A DNA stretch of 64,000 nucleotides from Ensifer adhaerens. GTDB lineage: Bacteria; Pseudomonadota; Alphaproteobacteria; Rhizobiales; Rhizobiaceae. The stretch's first letter is position 1, and each line of letters opens with the position of its first letter. The translations under genes were made by a program, and so were the position numbers. The notes below the pieces were generated by a model. That model worked only from the letters and a program-made list of their open reading frames with translations. It had not been told where the DNA came from and searched no databases. Below, one piece after another: positions 46,255-55,565 of the stretch. The stretch is from positions 3,401,582-3,465,581 of the forward strand of contig OCMG01000004.1 in the NCBI GenBank assembly GCA_900215285.1. The letters are read 5' to 3'.

Positions 46255-47340
46255 ATGCGGTGGTTTCGCATAATGGTGGGATGCGTGGCGGCGCTGGCGA
46301 CAGCGGCCTGCAGCCCCATGTCCGAGCAATATCTGGACGGAGGCGTCGGCTCCGCGCTCAATTCGGGCCAGCTGAGCCAGGAGACGGAGCGGCAGGACGA
46401 GTATATCTATTACATCTGCCGTCAGAGCGGCGGCTCCGAGACTGCTGGCGCGGGGGCAAGAGGGTGCTCCATCAGCAGCTGGCCGACATTCATCACGGCG
46501 GGGATGAACGATATCGACCGGCGATGCGATGCCTATCTCACATGGCTGGACTCGCAGAGACGCAACAGACCTGCCGTGCTTGAACAGATCTCCGCCACAG
46601 GGACCGCGACAAGCGGCATCTTAAGCGTGACCGGCGCCGGAACGAAAGCCATGGCGCTCGTGGCCTCCGCCTTCGGACTGGCAGGCGCAACGTATGGCAA
46701 CTGGAATTCCCGGCTCTTGCTGGCGGTCGACCATTCCACGGTGCAGGCGCTGGTTTACCGGCGCCAGGAACAATTTCGGCAGGACAACATCAGCGCCATC
46801 AAAAGCGTGTCCGACCGCCCGACCGCGATTTATCTGTTGCGCGGCTACCTGCGTATCTGCATGCCGATGACGATCGAGACCGATATCAACAGCACGATAA
46901 CCCTTGTGCAGAGCGACGCCCCGCAATCCGTGGTGCGTGCGGCGATCGTCCGCCCGGCGGGCATTGCGGGCGCGATTTCGGATGTCGGCAAACCGTTTCC
47001 CGAGCCGAAGCGCTACGAGAACCCGAACCTGAAGAACAAGCTGACAGACAAGGAACGTGGCCTGTCTGACTCTCGGATCGCAGAGCTTCAACGGGCGCTT
47101 TGCATCAAGACGCCAACGGAGAGCTTCGGACCGAGGGGATCGGAGATCAGGAAGGCGATGTCCGAGTTCTTTGTTGGCGCAGGTCTGGGAGCGTCCGAGA
47201 CAATCAAGGATCAGCGGATGTTGGATCGCTTGACCAAGGGGGCCGACGACCTCATCGGCGACGGCGAAACATGCCAAAGCAAGGGCTATGCGAATGCCCG
47301 TGCAGTCGGCGAAGCCGTGAAACCGGCCAAGAAGAGCTAG
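46255..47340 (+). CDS. Orphan lipoprotein upstream of a phage-tail-lysozyme-like gene
   Basis: 361 residues from the ATG at 46255 (GGAGGGG upstream). Lipoprotein signal MRWFRIMVGCVAALATAAC with Cys19 as the lipidation site. A hydrophobic stretch follows at about 120-150 (GAGTKAMALVASAFGLAGAT). Near the C-terminus, SDSRIAELQRALCIKTPTES and a following helix look like a peptidoglycan-binding motif. Several conserved-looking cysteines. I do not recognise the family. It is less GC-rich than the window and sits 61 bp upstream of the lysozyme-like gene, so the two are probably one operon. Confidence 0.72.
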   Translation: MRWFRIMVGCVAALATAACSPMSEQYLDGGVGSALNSGQLSQETERQDEYIYYICRQSGGSETAGAGARGCSISSWPTFITAGMNDIDRRCDAYLTWLDSQRRNRPAVLEQISATGTATSGILSVTGAGTKAMALVASAFGLAGATYGNWNSRLLLAVDHSTVQALVYRRQEQFRQDNISAIKSVSDRPTAIYLLRGYLRICMPMTIETDINSTITLVQSDAPQSVVRAAIVRPAGIAGAISDVGKPFPEPKRYENPNLKNKLTDKERGLSDSRIAELQRALCIKTPTESFGPRGSEIRKAMSEFFVGAGLGASETIKDQRMLDRLTKGADDLIGDGETCQSKGYANARAVGEAVKPAKKS

Positions 47341-47401
47341 GTCAGCTCCATCGAAGAGGAGCCGGCCTCGCATCCATTCAAAGAGCAAAATGGGGGCTGA
47401 A

Positions 47402-48364
47402 ATGGCAGACATCAATCCGAAAAGCTTTGCAAATCACTGCGTAACGGTCGGTGCCATGTATGGGGCCAGCGCCCATTACGTCATGGCCGTGGCGATGCTG
47501 CGATCACAACTCAAGGATGACGCGAAGGACGGCAAGGCCGGACCCTATGCCTGGACCCAAGCCGAATGGGACGCCAATCCCGACCGGCAGAATCCCGCGC
47601 TGGGCTCTCCTTACGAGACCGATGAAATATTCGACTGGCGCGCGCAGGTCAGCGTGTTCACTCTGATGACGATCAGACAGTTTACGGCGCTGCAACTGAA
47701 ACTGGGGCAAAACCCGAGCGCCCTGCAGCTCTATCTGGCGCAGTGGCCCGAAGAGGGCGATGCGCTTGTCGGCAACCTGCAAAAGGCCTGCGACGACACG
47801 AGGCAGGCAATCCTCGATGCCCTCGACAAGCAGTTTCCCGATCCTGCGCAGGCAGCGGCCCAGGCCATCGACGGGCCGAAAAGCCCCGTCCCCCCGCAGT
47901 CCTCCATGCCGCCGGCCAGCCTCAAGACGAGGCTGCAGCGCAATCAGTGGATAGCCTATCATGCCGCGCTCGGCGCCGGTCTTGGCGATCCTCCCGCGCG
48001 TGCGATGGTGGCAAATCTCAGCGGTGAATCTCTCAGCAATCCGGCGGACGTGCATTTCGACGTGTCACATATCGCGCGCGGAATTGTGCAATGGGATCCT
48101 GGCCGGTCGGATGCGATCAAAGCCCATTTCGGCCGTTATCCGAACGAGATGTCAGTCGAAGATCAGACACGGGCGGCGATCTGGGAAATTCAGTCAAATT
48201 CGGCCTACAAGGAGACCCGAGACGCGCTTTTCGTGCCGGGCAAGAGTGTCGAGGACATGATTGGGGTTCTGGTCAGGAACTACGAGAGGCCGGCCAAACC
48301 GGATAAAGCAATCGCTGACCGCATCAAGTTTCTACCGGCTCTGGCTAAAGTGCTCCAGGCCTAA
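47402..48364 (+). CDS. Two-domain putative peptidoglycan hydrolase with phage tail lysozyme-like C-terminus
   Basis: 320 residues from the ATG at 47402 (GGGGG upstream). N-terminal domain (residues 1-130): FANHCVTVGAMYGASAHYVM and KAGPYAWTQAEWDANPDRQN, resembling transglycosylase-like domains. A Pro-rich linker (KSPVPPQSSMPPAS) follows. The C-terminal domain (190-315) has MVANLSGESLSNPADVHFDV, ARGIVQWDPGRSDAIKAHFG and VEDMIGVLVRNYERP, the pattern of the phage tail lysozyme family, with the catalytic Glu in SGES. There is no signal peptide, so export would need a dedicated route or cell lysis. Confidence 0.72.
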   Translation: MADINPKSFANHCVTVGAMYGASAHYVMAVAMLRSQLKDDAKDGKAGPYAWTQAEWDANPDRQNPALGSPYETDEIFDWRAQVSVFTLMTIRQFTALQLKLGQNPSALQLYLAQWPEEGDALVGNLQKACDDTRQAILDALDKQFPDPAQAAAQAIDGPKSPVPPQSSMPPASLKTRLQRNQWIAYHAALGAGLGDPPARAMVANLSGESLSNPADVHFDVSHIARGIVQWDPGRSDAIKAHFGRYPNEMSVEDQTRAAIWEIQSNSAYKETRDALFVPGKSVEDMIGVLVRNYERPAKPDKAIADRIKFLPALAKVLQA

Positions 48365-48799
48365 CGAGGAACGGCCGGTCTTCTGCGTAAGCCTTTGCAA
48401 CGATCTTGACCGAGGACCATAGCAGCCACCTGAGCCTTGACGGGCGCAAAGGTGTCGCATGGTCGTGACCCGTGATCGCCGATCACTGTCAGAGCGGCAT
48501 TCACGTGAGCGATGCGGCGACTGGTCTGGTTGCATTTTCCGGCTGCCGAATTCTCCCTGATGGATGTCGACGTGATCTGATGGGGGCCTCAATCACCGAG
48601 AATCGGCCTGCGGATGCGAAATCCCGGAAGCCTGTGTTTGCCTCTTCTTAACCTTGCGAAAACGCAATGATTTCAAACCCATCGCGTCGGGCATCCTGTC
48701 ACAGAAGTTTCATATCCGGTGAAGGATTTGTTGACGATTAGAATTGAAGTTCTTGATCATATTCCAACAAGCCCCGCTCGCCCCCGTCGGAGTTTCAAC
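48365..48799. other. Intergenic before the EAL/GGDEF gene
   Basis: 435 bp with no convincing gene. A GTG at 48719 in frame with the next gene is possible as an upstream start. No RNA gene or repeat recognised. Confidence 0.4.
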
Positions 48800-50593
48800 A
48801 TGCCCGCAATCCTTCCGCTGAAAGGTCACGATCCGGCGGCTTATAGCCGGATGGCGCTCATGCCGCTGGCCAAGGCCGCGCTCGACACGGCCTTCCAGCC
48901 GATTGTCGAAACCGTGTCCGGCAAGATCCACGGCTATGAATCGCTGATGCGTGGGCATGACAAGCTGGGCTTCGACACGCCGCCGGCGCTGCTGGATACA
49001 TTTGCGCTTTCCGGCGAACTGACCGACCTCGAACTTTTCACGACGTCGCGCGCCTTCGCCAAGTTCACATCGCTCGCCGAGTTCGAGAAGCGCACACTGT
49101 TCCTCAATCTCGATCACCGCATGCTCGCAACCGGCCAGCGCCTGCTGCCGCTGCTGCTCGCCTATCTGCAGAAGAATGCCATCTCGCCCTCCTCCGTCTG
49201 CATCGAGCTGTCGGAACGTTCGGACAATTCCAGCGCGCCCGACTTTCCCGACCTGATCGCCCAGATGCGGCGCATGGGCTTCAAGCTGGCGATCGACGAT
49301 TTCGGCACGGGCCATGCCGAGATGAAGCTTCTGAGCGACTACGACCTCGACTACCTGAAGATCGACCGGCATCTCGTCTCCAAGATCGACGCATTGCCGC
49401 GCAAGCGCCATCTGACCAAGACGGTCGTCGACATGGCCCATGTTCTGGGTGTTCGCGTCATTGCGGAAGGCGTCGAGACAGAGGGCGAGTTCCTCGTCTG
49501 CCGCGATCTCGGCATAGACCTCGTGCAGGGCTGGTTCGTGGCCTACCCCTCGCTCGATCCGTCCGAGTTCCGCGATGGTTTCCCGCATTTGCGCGATCTC
49601 GGACAGAACCGGCGCGTGCGCCGTTCGGTCGACGAGGTGCTGGTGCGCCAGCAGGTGGAAGCCGTGCCGACGATCCGCGAGGATGCCGCGATCGAGACCC
49701 TGTTCGAGATTTTCCGCCAGCATTCCGATCTGCCCTTCATTCCGGTCGTCAACGCCCATGGCGAGCCGCGCGGGATCGTTCAGGAGGCCCGGCTGAAGAG
49801 CTACATCTACCAGCCCTATGGGCGCGACCTTCTGCAGAACCGCTTCTATGGTGGAACCATCGCCCGCTTCATCGATCCCGCCCCCGTGGTCGACATCGGA
49901 GCGGATTCGAACAGGCTCATGGCCGTGTTCTCCGGCACAGAAGATGCGAAATGCGTGATCCTCACCGAAAACATGCGCTATGCCGGGGTGATTTCGGCGG
50001 CCGCACTCGTCAAGATCATCAACGCCAAGCTGGTGCGCCAGGCGCAGGACCAGAACCCGCTGACGGGACTTCCCGGCAACCAGGCGATCCATTCCTATCT
50101 TGAGGAGACGATGGCGGATGGGGGCGCAACGCGGCATTTCTGCTATTGTGACTTCGACAATTTCAAGCCGTTCAACGATCATTACGGCTTCCAGCGCGGC
50201 GACGAGGCGATCTCGCTCTTCGCCCGGCTGATGAAACGCTACTTCTTCTCGCCCTCCATCTTCCTCGGCCATGTCGGCGGCGACGACTTCTTTGCCGGGA
50301 TGACGGGCTGGTCGAACGAGGAACTGGAAATGATCTTCGAGCGGCTGCTTGAGGATTTTGAAAACGATGCGCTCAGGCTCTATGCACCAGAAGATCGGGA
50401 ACGCGGGCATATCGAGGGCGTCGATCGCGCCGGCATCCGCCGCGCCTTCGATTTCCTCAGTTGCTCGGTCGCCATCATCGAAGTGCCCGCAGGCCGGGTC
50501 TTTGGCGATCCGGCGGTGCTTTCGGCCCATATTGCGGGCCTCAAGAAGCGGGTGAAGTCAAACCGCGACGGAATCCTGTTCCAGACGATCTAG
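48800..50593 (+). CDS. EAL-CBS-GGDEF cyclic-di-GMP signalling protein
   Basis: 597 residues. The N-terminal EAL domain (residues ~20-250) reads YESLMRG in place of EAL, but keeps FLNLDHR, CIELSER, AIDDFGTGHAEMKLL, YLKIDRHLVSK and IAEGVETE. A CBS pair (~270-400, VNAHGEPRGIVQEARLKSYI) follows. The C-terminal GGDEF domain reads GHVGGDDFFAG (GGDDF) with LTGLPGNQAIHSYL and CDFDNFKPFNDHYG. Most catalytic residues are kept in both. It probably makes or breaks c-di-GMP under nucleotide control through the CBS domains. The ATG at 48800 has GGAG 8 nt upstream; GTG at 48719 is the alternative. Confidence 0.87.
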   Translation: MPAILPLKGHDPAAYSRMALMPLAKAALDTAFQPIVETVSGKIHGYESLMRGHDKLGFDTPPALLDTFALSGELTDLELFTTSRAFAKFTSLAEFEKRTLFLNLDHRMLATGQRLLPLLLAYLQKNAISPSSVCIELSERSDNSSAPDFPDLIAQMRRMGFKLAIDDFGTGHAEMKLLSDYDLDYLKIDRHLVSKIDALPRKRHLTKTVVDMAHVLGVRVIAEGVETEGEFLVCRDLGIDLVQGWFVAYPSLDPSEFRDGFPHLRDLGQNRRVRRSVDEVLVRQQVEAVPTIREDAAIETLFEIFRQHSDLPFIPVVNAHGEPRGIVQEARLKSYIYQPYGRDLLQNRFYGGTIARFIDPAPVVDIGADSNRLMAVFSGTEDAKCVILTENMRYAGVISAAALVKIINAKLVRQAQDQNPLTGLPGNQAIHSYLEETMADGGATRHFCYCDFDNFKPFNDHYGFQRGDEAISLFARLMKRYFFSPSIFLGHVGGDDFFAGMTGWSNEELEMIFERLLEDFENDALRLYAPEDRERGHIEGVDRAGIRRAFDFLSCSVAIIEVPAGRVFGDPAVLSAHIAGLKKRVKSNRDGILFQTI

Positions 50594-50609
50594 GCGCAAC
50601 CGTGGCTAC

Positions 50610-50634
50610 GGAGCGCTTCAGCGCAAAGCGCTCC
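50610..50634. terminator. Stem-loop between convergent genes
   Basis: GGAGCGCTT / AAGCGCTCC with a 7-nt loop, 16 bp after the EAL/GGDEF stop. It lacks a T-tract, but its place between two convergent genes suits a bidirectional terminator. Confidence 0.5.
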
Positions 50635-50672
50635 GGATCTTCTGCTGAATTCGGGTCATCGGCCGGCAGTGC

Positions 50673-50876
50673 CTAGCGCCAGTGGCCGCGATGCCAGTAG
50701 CCGCGGCGGTCGTAGTGTCCCGGCACCCAGTATCCGCCGTCCCGATAATATCCGCGATAGGGGTAGTAATATCCGCTGTGGCGAACCACGACCACCTCGT
50801 CGGCAGGGTATTCGACGCAACCCGCCAGTGTTCCCGCTCCCGCGACAATCATTGCCATTACGATCAGACGCTTCAT
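50673..50876 (-). CDS. Small Tyr/Gly/His-rich lipoprotein
   Basis: 67 residues: signal MKRLIVMAMIVAGAGTLAGC with lipobox LAGC, then RHSGYYYPYRGYYRDGGYWV and a His/Arg/Trp tail. This composition resembles the small YXWPG/BA14k-like envelope lipoproteins of Rhizobiales. Function unknown. AGGCAAATG start context. Confidence 0.75.
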   Translation of the reverse strand: MKRLIVMAMIVAGAGTLAGCVEYPADEVVVVRHSGYYYPYRGYYRDGGYWVPGHYDRRGYWHRGHWR

Positions 50877-51133
50877 TTGCCTGTCCTCACATTCTGCTGA
50901 CCCATTCTGCGTGAGCGCAATTTACGGCAAAAATTGGCTCATGATGATGCGCGCCGCAGATGCTGGACGGGACGCGCCGTGATCCCTATCTGATTGGGTG
51001 CCTTGAAAATTTCGGGTACAGCAATCATCGGTCCACGGCGCGCTCCCGCCGGGACGACAGGCAGCCAATATTTCGTTTGCCTTCACCCGGCATCTGTCGG
51101 AGGATCGGCGACAAAACAACAATGAGGACGCAC

Positions 51134-52141
51134 ATGAACGCCCCATCAACAACCCTGCCCCAGACCATGCGCCATGTCGATCTGACCGCCCCCGGGGGAC
51201 CGGAGGCGATGAAGATCGTCGAAGGCCCCGTGCCTCAGCCGAAGGCAGGCGAGGTGCTGGTGAAGGTTCATGCTGCGGGTGTGAACCGGCCCGACGTGGC
51301 GCAGCGGCAGGGCACCTATCCGCCGCCGCCGGGGGCAAGCCCGATCCTCGGGCTGGAAGTGGCCGGCGAGGTCGTGGCGCTGGGCGAAGGTGTCTCCGGC
51401 TTTTCCATTGGGGAGAAGGTGGCCGGTCTCGCCAATGGCGGGGGCTATGCGCAATACTGCGTCGTGCCGGCCGGACAGGCCCTGCCCTGGCCCAAGGGCT
51501 ATGACGCGGTGCGCGCGGCAGCCGTGCCGGAAACCTTCTTCACCGTCTGGGCCAATGTCTTCGACATGGCCGGCCTGAAGGCGGGCGAGAAGTTCCTCGT
51601 TCATGGCGGCACGAGCGGCATCGGCACGGTGGCGATCCAGCTCGCCAAGGCCTTCGGCGCCGAGGTCTATACGACAGCCGGCTCCGGCGAGAAGTGCCTT
51701 GCCTGCGTACAGCTTGGGGCGAAGCGGGCGATCAATTACAAGACGGAGGATTTCCTTTCCGTCATCAGGGAAGAGGCCGGATCGGTCGATGTCATTCTCG
51801 ACATGATCGGCGGCTCCTATTTCGACAAGAATATCGGGGCGCTAGGCAAGGACGGCCGGCTTTCGATCATCGCCCTGCTCGGTGGGGCGGTGGCGGAGAA
51901 GGCCAATCTCGGCGCGATCATGATGAAGCGGCTGCGCGTCATGGGCTCGACGCTGCGGCCCCGCACCGGCGACGAGAAGCGGGCCATTCGCGATTCACTG
52001 CTGGAGAAGGTCTGGCCGAAGCTCGATGCCGGCGAGATCGCACCGGTGATCCACGCCGTCCTGCCGCTGGAACAGGTGGCGGAAGCCCATCGCGTGATGG
52101 AAGAGAGCGGGCATATCGGAAAGATCGTGCTGACGCTCTGA
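51134..52141 (+). CDS. NAD(P)H-quinone oxidoreductase, zeta-crystallin/PIG3-like MDR
   Basis: 335 residues without zinc ligands: [38 protein letters not shown], and the nucleotide-binding [20 protein letters not shown]. The N-terminal [20 protein letters not shown] is typical of quinone reductases. It probably reduces quinones by one or two electrons with NADPH. The ATG at 51134 has GAGGA 6 nt upstream. Confidence 0.9.
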   Translation: MNAPSTTLPQTMRHVDLTAPGGPEAMKIVEGPVPQPKAGEVLVKVHAAGVNRPDVAQRQGTYPPPPGASPILGLEVAGEVVALGEGVSGFSIGEKVAGLANGGGYAQYCVVPAGQALPWPKGYDAVRAAAVPETFFTVWANVFDMAGLKAGEKFLVHGGTSGIGTVAIQLAKAFGAEVYTTAGSGEKCLACVQLGAKRAINYKTEDFLSVIREEAGSVDVILDMIGGSYFDKNIGALGKDGRLSIIALLGGAVAEKANLGAIMMKRLRVMGSTLRPRTGDEKRAIRDSLLEKVWPKLDAGEIAPVIHAVLPLEQVAEAHRVMEESGHIGKIVLTL

Positions 52142-52145
52142 ACGG

Positions 52146-53366
52146 TCAGCCGGCCGTGCCCTTCTGTGGCAGGTGCACCCCGCGTTCGATCGCGATCAGC
52201 AGCAGGGATGCCGCCAGGGTGATCGCCGCGCCGACGATGGCCGTGCCCTGATAGGACGTGAAATGGGTGGCGACGGCGAATGTGCCCGCCGCCGCCCCGG
52301 TGCCGAGAAAGGTCTGCATCGGATAGAGCGAGGTGCCGAGCCCCGGCCGCTCCGGAAACATGTCCTGAAAATAGGAGATGGGGACGGAAAGGATTGCGGC
52401 GGCCCCCGCACCGGCAATCGGGATCAGCGCATGGACCTGCCAGACGCTTGTCGCAAGGCCCAGCCCCACCAGATAGACCGCATAAAGCGCCGAGCCTGCC
52501 GCCAGCGTCGTGACCGGACCGAGCCGGCGCAATGCCGACGCCCAGGCAAGCATGAAGGGAATTTCCATCAGCGCGATACCGCTCGCCATGAAGCCGGCTT
52601 CCCCCAGGGTTCCGCCCAGAGTCGTCTTGATGATGAGCGCCTGGACATAGCCGTTCAGCCAGTTGACCGAACTCAGCAGCGAGACGGCGACGAGGCGAAG
52701 CAGGATGGCGGGATGGGCAAGCTCCTTCAGCGCCGCGCGGAACCCGGCAAGGCCGCCGGGTGCGGAGCCGGCGCGCGCCGTGTCCGGCAGAAAGATCAGG
52801 ACAAGCACGAGGCAGAGTCCGAAGAGGCAGGCCATGACGGCCCAGACATTCATGACACCGAGCCCGCCCGTTTCCAGGACCAGAGCGACGGCGACCGGGA
52901 TGAAGACCCAGGAGGCCGACATGGTGGTGCGCACCACCGAATTGACAGAGGCGGCCTCGCGCGGATCGAGGCTCGCGGCTTCCATGCGCGTGCCGGCATA
53001 GATCATGGGGTTGATATTGGCGAAGGGCAGAAGGCAGATCACGGCCAGCGCCATCATCCAGGCCGTTTCCACCATCCAGATCAGGAGCGCGGCCGCAACA
53101 CCGACCGACAGCAGGATCGCCATGAGCCGCCGGCGGTTGCCGGCAAAATCCGACACGATGCCGATGCAGACGCCAAAGACGAGCGCCGTCAGCGTCGACA
53201 GGAGCATCATGGCGGCAAAGGCCTGCTCGCTCATATGCAGCGTGTCGATGGCGATAAGCGCCCGATAAGGCAGCACGCAGGCCCCGGCCGAGGACGCGAT
53301 GAACATCAACAGGCCATAGATGCGCAGCACCGGATGGTGCGCGACGAAGCGGATGGTGGATAGCAT
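52146..53366 (-). CDS. MFS transporter, SetA-like sugar efflux family, copy 1
   Basis: 406 residues, 12 helices. The N-terminus MLSTIRFVAHHPVLRIYGLL and the loop 2-3 motif FGVCIGIVSDFAGNRRRLMA place it in the sugar-efflux (SetA-type) MFS group. SVPISYFQDMFPERPGLGTS, in the C-terminal half, is shared with its neighbour. Substrate unknown. It lies 61 bp downstream of a paralogue of the same length and orientation. Confidence 0.87.
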   Translation of the reverse strand: MLSTIRFVAHHPVLRIYGLLMFIASSAGACVLPYRALIAIDTLHMSEQAFAAMMLLSTLTALVFGVCIGIVSDFAGNRRRLMAILLSVGVAAALLIWMVETAWMMALAVICLLPFANINPMIYAGTRMEAASLDPREAASVNSVVRTTMSASWVFIPVAVALVLETGGLGVMNVWAVMACLFGLCLVLVLIFLPDTARAGSAPGGLAGFRAALKELAHPAILLRLVAVSLLSSVNWLNGYVQALIIKTTLGGTLGEAGFMASGIALMEIPFMLAWASALRRLGPVTTLAAGSALYAVYLVGLGLATSVWQVHALIPIAGAGAAAILSVPISYFQDMFPERPGLGTSLYPMQTFLGTGAAAGTFAVATHFTSYQGTAIVGAAITLAASLLLIAIERGVHLPQKGTAG

Positions 53367-53426
53367 GAAGGAACTCCCGGAGCTCTTGGGCTAGACCTTT
53401 CGCAGAGTCGGTTCAAGGGCCGTGCG

Positions 53427-54629
53427 TCACAGCTTCGGCACGAAACGCTCGACGGCAACGAGCATCACCGCGGCCATCGCCATGACGCCCGCGCCGATAA
53501 AGGCCGTGCCCTGATAGGTCGTGACATGGGTGCCGACGGCGAAGATGGCGGCCGAGGCGCCTGTGCCGATGAAGCCCTCGATGGGGGAGAGCGAGGTGCC
53601 GAGGCCCGGCCGGCCGGGGAAGAGGTCCTGAAAATAGGAGAGCGGCACCGACAGAAGCGCCGCCGCCCCCGCGCCCGCCAGCGGGATGAGTGCATGGACC
53701 TGCCAGACGGCGGTGGCCGAACCCATGAGCATGAGATAGGCCGCATAGAGTGCCGCACCGGCCAGGATCGTGTTCACGGCGCCGAGCCTGCGCAGGCCCG
53801 CCGCCCAGGCGAGCATGAAAGGGATTTCCATGAGCGCCACGCCGCTGGCCATGAAGCCGGCATCCGACAACGAGCCGCCGAGCGTCGTCTTGATGACGAG
53901 CGCCTGCAGATAGCCGTTCAGCCACTCGCCGGCCACGATCAGCGAGACCGCCAGCAGCCGCAGGAAGATGCCGGGATGAGCCAGCTCCTTCAGCGCCGCG
54001 AAATAGACGGCAAGCCCGCCTTGCGTGGAGCCCGCCCGCGCGGAATTCGGCAGGAACAGGAGCACGAGGAGGACGCAGATCGCAAAGAGCAGCGCCGTCA
54101 CCAGCCAGACATTCATGACGCCGAAGCCGCCCGACTGCAGCAGGAAGGCGACGGCGACCGGAATGATCACCCAGGCCGCCGACATGGTGGTGCGGATGAT
54201 GGAGTTGACCGAAGCCGCCTCGTCCGGCTCCATCTCGGTGACCTCCATGCGCGTGCCGGCAAAGACGAGCGGCGCGATATTGGCAAAGGGCAGGATGACG
54301 ATCAGCGAAACGGCGAGCATCCAGGCCGATTGCAAGAGCCAGACCAGCCCGGCGCCCGCGACGCCGAGCGCCGCCAGGATCGCCATCAGCCGCCGCCGGT
54401 TTCCTGCAAAATCCGAGAGGATGCCGATCGTCACGCCGAAGACGAGGCTTGTCAGCGTCGAGACGAACATGGTCAGCGCAAAGCCCTGCCCGCTCATGTT
54501 GAGCGTATCGATCGCCACCAGCGCCAAATAGGGATGCATCGCCCCGCCCGCGCAGGCCGACACGAACAACAGAAGGGCATAGACGCGCAGCACCGGATGG
54601 CGCGCGACGAAGCGGATGGTGGACAGCAT
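53427..54629 (-). CDS. MFS transporter, SetA-like sugar efflux family, copy 2
   Basis: 400 residues, 12 helices: MLSTIRFVARHPVLRVYALL, FGVTIGILSDFAGNRRRLMA, SVPLSYFQDLFPGRPGLGTS. It is clearly paralogous to the gene at 52146-53366 over its whole length, so the pair arose by tandem duplication and has diverged. It is first in the probable two-gene operon. Confidence 0.87.
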   Translation of the reverse strand: MLSTIRFVARHPVLRVYALLLFVSACAGGAMHPYLALVAIDTLNMSGQGFALTMFVSTLTSLVFGVTIGILSDFAGNRRRLMAILAALGVAGAGLVWLLQSAWMLAVSLIVILPFANIAPLVFAGTRMEVTEMEPDEAASVNSIIRTTMSAAWVIIPVAVAFLLQSGGFGVMNVWLVTALLFAICVLLVLLFLPNSARAGSTQGGLAVYFAALKELAHPGIFLRLLAVSLIVAGEWLNGYLQALVIKTTLGGSLSDAGFMASGVALMEIPFMLAWAAGLRRLGAVNTILAGAALYAAYLMLMGSATAVWQVHALIPLAGAGAAALLSVPLSYFQDLFPGRPGLGTSLSPIEGFIGTGASAAIFAVGTHVTTYQGTAFIGAGVMAMAAVMLVAVERFVPKL

Positions 54630-54774
54630 GGGAGATCGCTCCAGAAGACCCCAGCGCTAGATGCTTCGCGCGGCGGGATCAAGCGGGGAAAGGGCAATTC
54701 GTTGTCAACAAGACCAGCGCCCGTACTTTCATTCCCTTCATGGTTGTGACACTATGGCCAATTCCAAATTTGCC

Positions 54775-54801
54775 TTGCAGAAATATCTTTGAAGATATAA
54801 T
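54775..54801 (+). promoter_or_regulatory. Sigma-70-like promoter of the RelE/XRE pair
   Basis: TTGCAG (54775-54780), 15-bp spacer, TATAAT (54796-54801), 13 bp before the toxin ATG. The perfect -10 stands out in GC-rich DNA, but the spacing is short. Confidence 0.45.
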
Positions 54802-54814
54802 TTTAGGTCAACGG

Positions 54815-55174
54815 ATGGGGTTCAGGGTTCTTTTTCATCCCGAGTTCATCCCCGAATGGAAGGCTCTCGACGTCAGAGTGAAAGAGCTGACAGGCGAGAT
54901 TCTGGACATGCTCGAAGATGAGGGCCCTGCGTTGGGCAGGCCATCGGTCGACACGCTCCAGGGCTCACGCCACGCGAACATGAAGGAAATGCGGGTGCGA
55001 TTTGCCGGGCATGTCTGGCGCTTTGCCTTCGCATTCGATCCCAAACAACGCGCGGTCGTTCTATGCGGTGGCGAAAAACAGGGCAGGAACCAGAGCCTCT
55101 TCTACAAGGCACTCATCGCCAAGGCTGACAGGCGGTTTGATGCATGGCTGACGGAGCACGAGCATGGACGTTGA
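54815..55174 (+). CDS. RelE/HigB-type toxin
   Basis: 119 residues from ATG 54815: FRVLFHPEFIPEWKALDVRV, then LGRPSVDTLQGSRHANMKEM, RVRFAGHVWRFAFAFDPKQR and VVLCGGEKQG, the pattern of HigB/RelE-like ribosome-dependent mRNA interferases. It precedes and overlaps by 11 bp an XRE antitoxin, the reverse (toxin-first) gene order typical of HigBA. Confidence 0.9.
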   Translation: MGFRVLFHPEFIPEWKALDVRVKELTGEILDMLEDEGPALGRPSVDTLQGSRHANMKEMRVRFAGHVWRFAFAFDPKQRAVVLCGGEKQGRNQSLFYKALIAKADRRFDAWLTEHEHGR

Positions 55175-55487
55175 ATGGAAAACACTGCGCGCCGAGCTTC
55201 CGGCGGATGTTCAGGAACGGCTCGATGCGCGCCGGGCTGCGCGGCGTCTTGGGAAGGCTCTCGCCGAGGTTAGAAAAGAAATGAACGTCACGCAGAAGGA
55301 CGTCGCGACACGCGCTGCAATGACGCAGAACACGGTTTCAAAAATCGAAAATGCAGAAGATATACTGCTTTCGTCCGTCATGCGTTACATGCACTCACTC
55401 GGTGGCAGCGTCGAACTCGTCCTGAAAACGCCTGGCGGTGGGACGCGCAAAATCGAGCTTGGCACGGATCTGACAGCTGAGCCATGA
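55164..55487 (+). CDS. XRE-family antitoxin (HigA-like)
   Basis: 107 residues: an N-terminal helical segment (RAELPADVQERLDARRAARR) that should wrap the toxin, and an HTH (NVTQKDVATRAAMTQNTVSK, IENAEDILLSSVMRYMHSLG). It neutralises the toxin encoded upstream and likely represses the shared promoter. Confidence 0.9.
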   Translation: MDVEWKTLRAELPADVQERLDARRAARRLGKALAEVRKEMNVTQKDVATRAAMTQNTVSKIENAEDILLSSVMRYMHSLGGSVELVLKTPGGGTRKIELGTDLTAEP

Positions 55488-55565
55488 AACTTCCTCCCCT
55501 TGCATTCGCCCCTCGTTTCCTCCCATAAGGCGTGACAAGCAGCAAACACGATCAAAGGGCAAATC

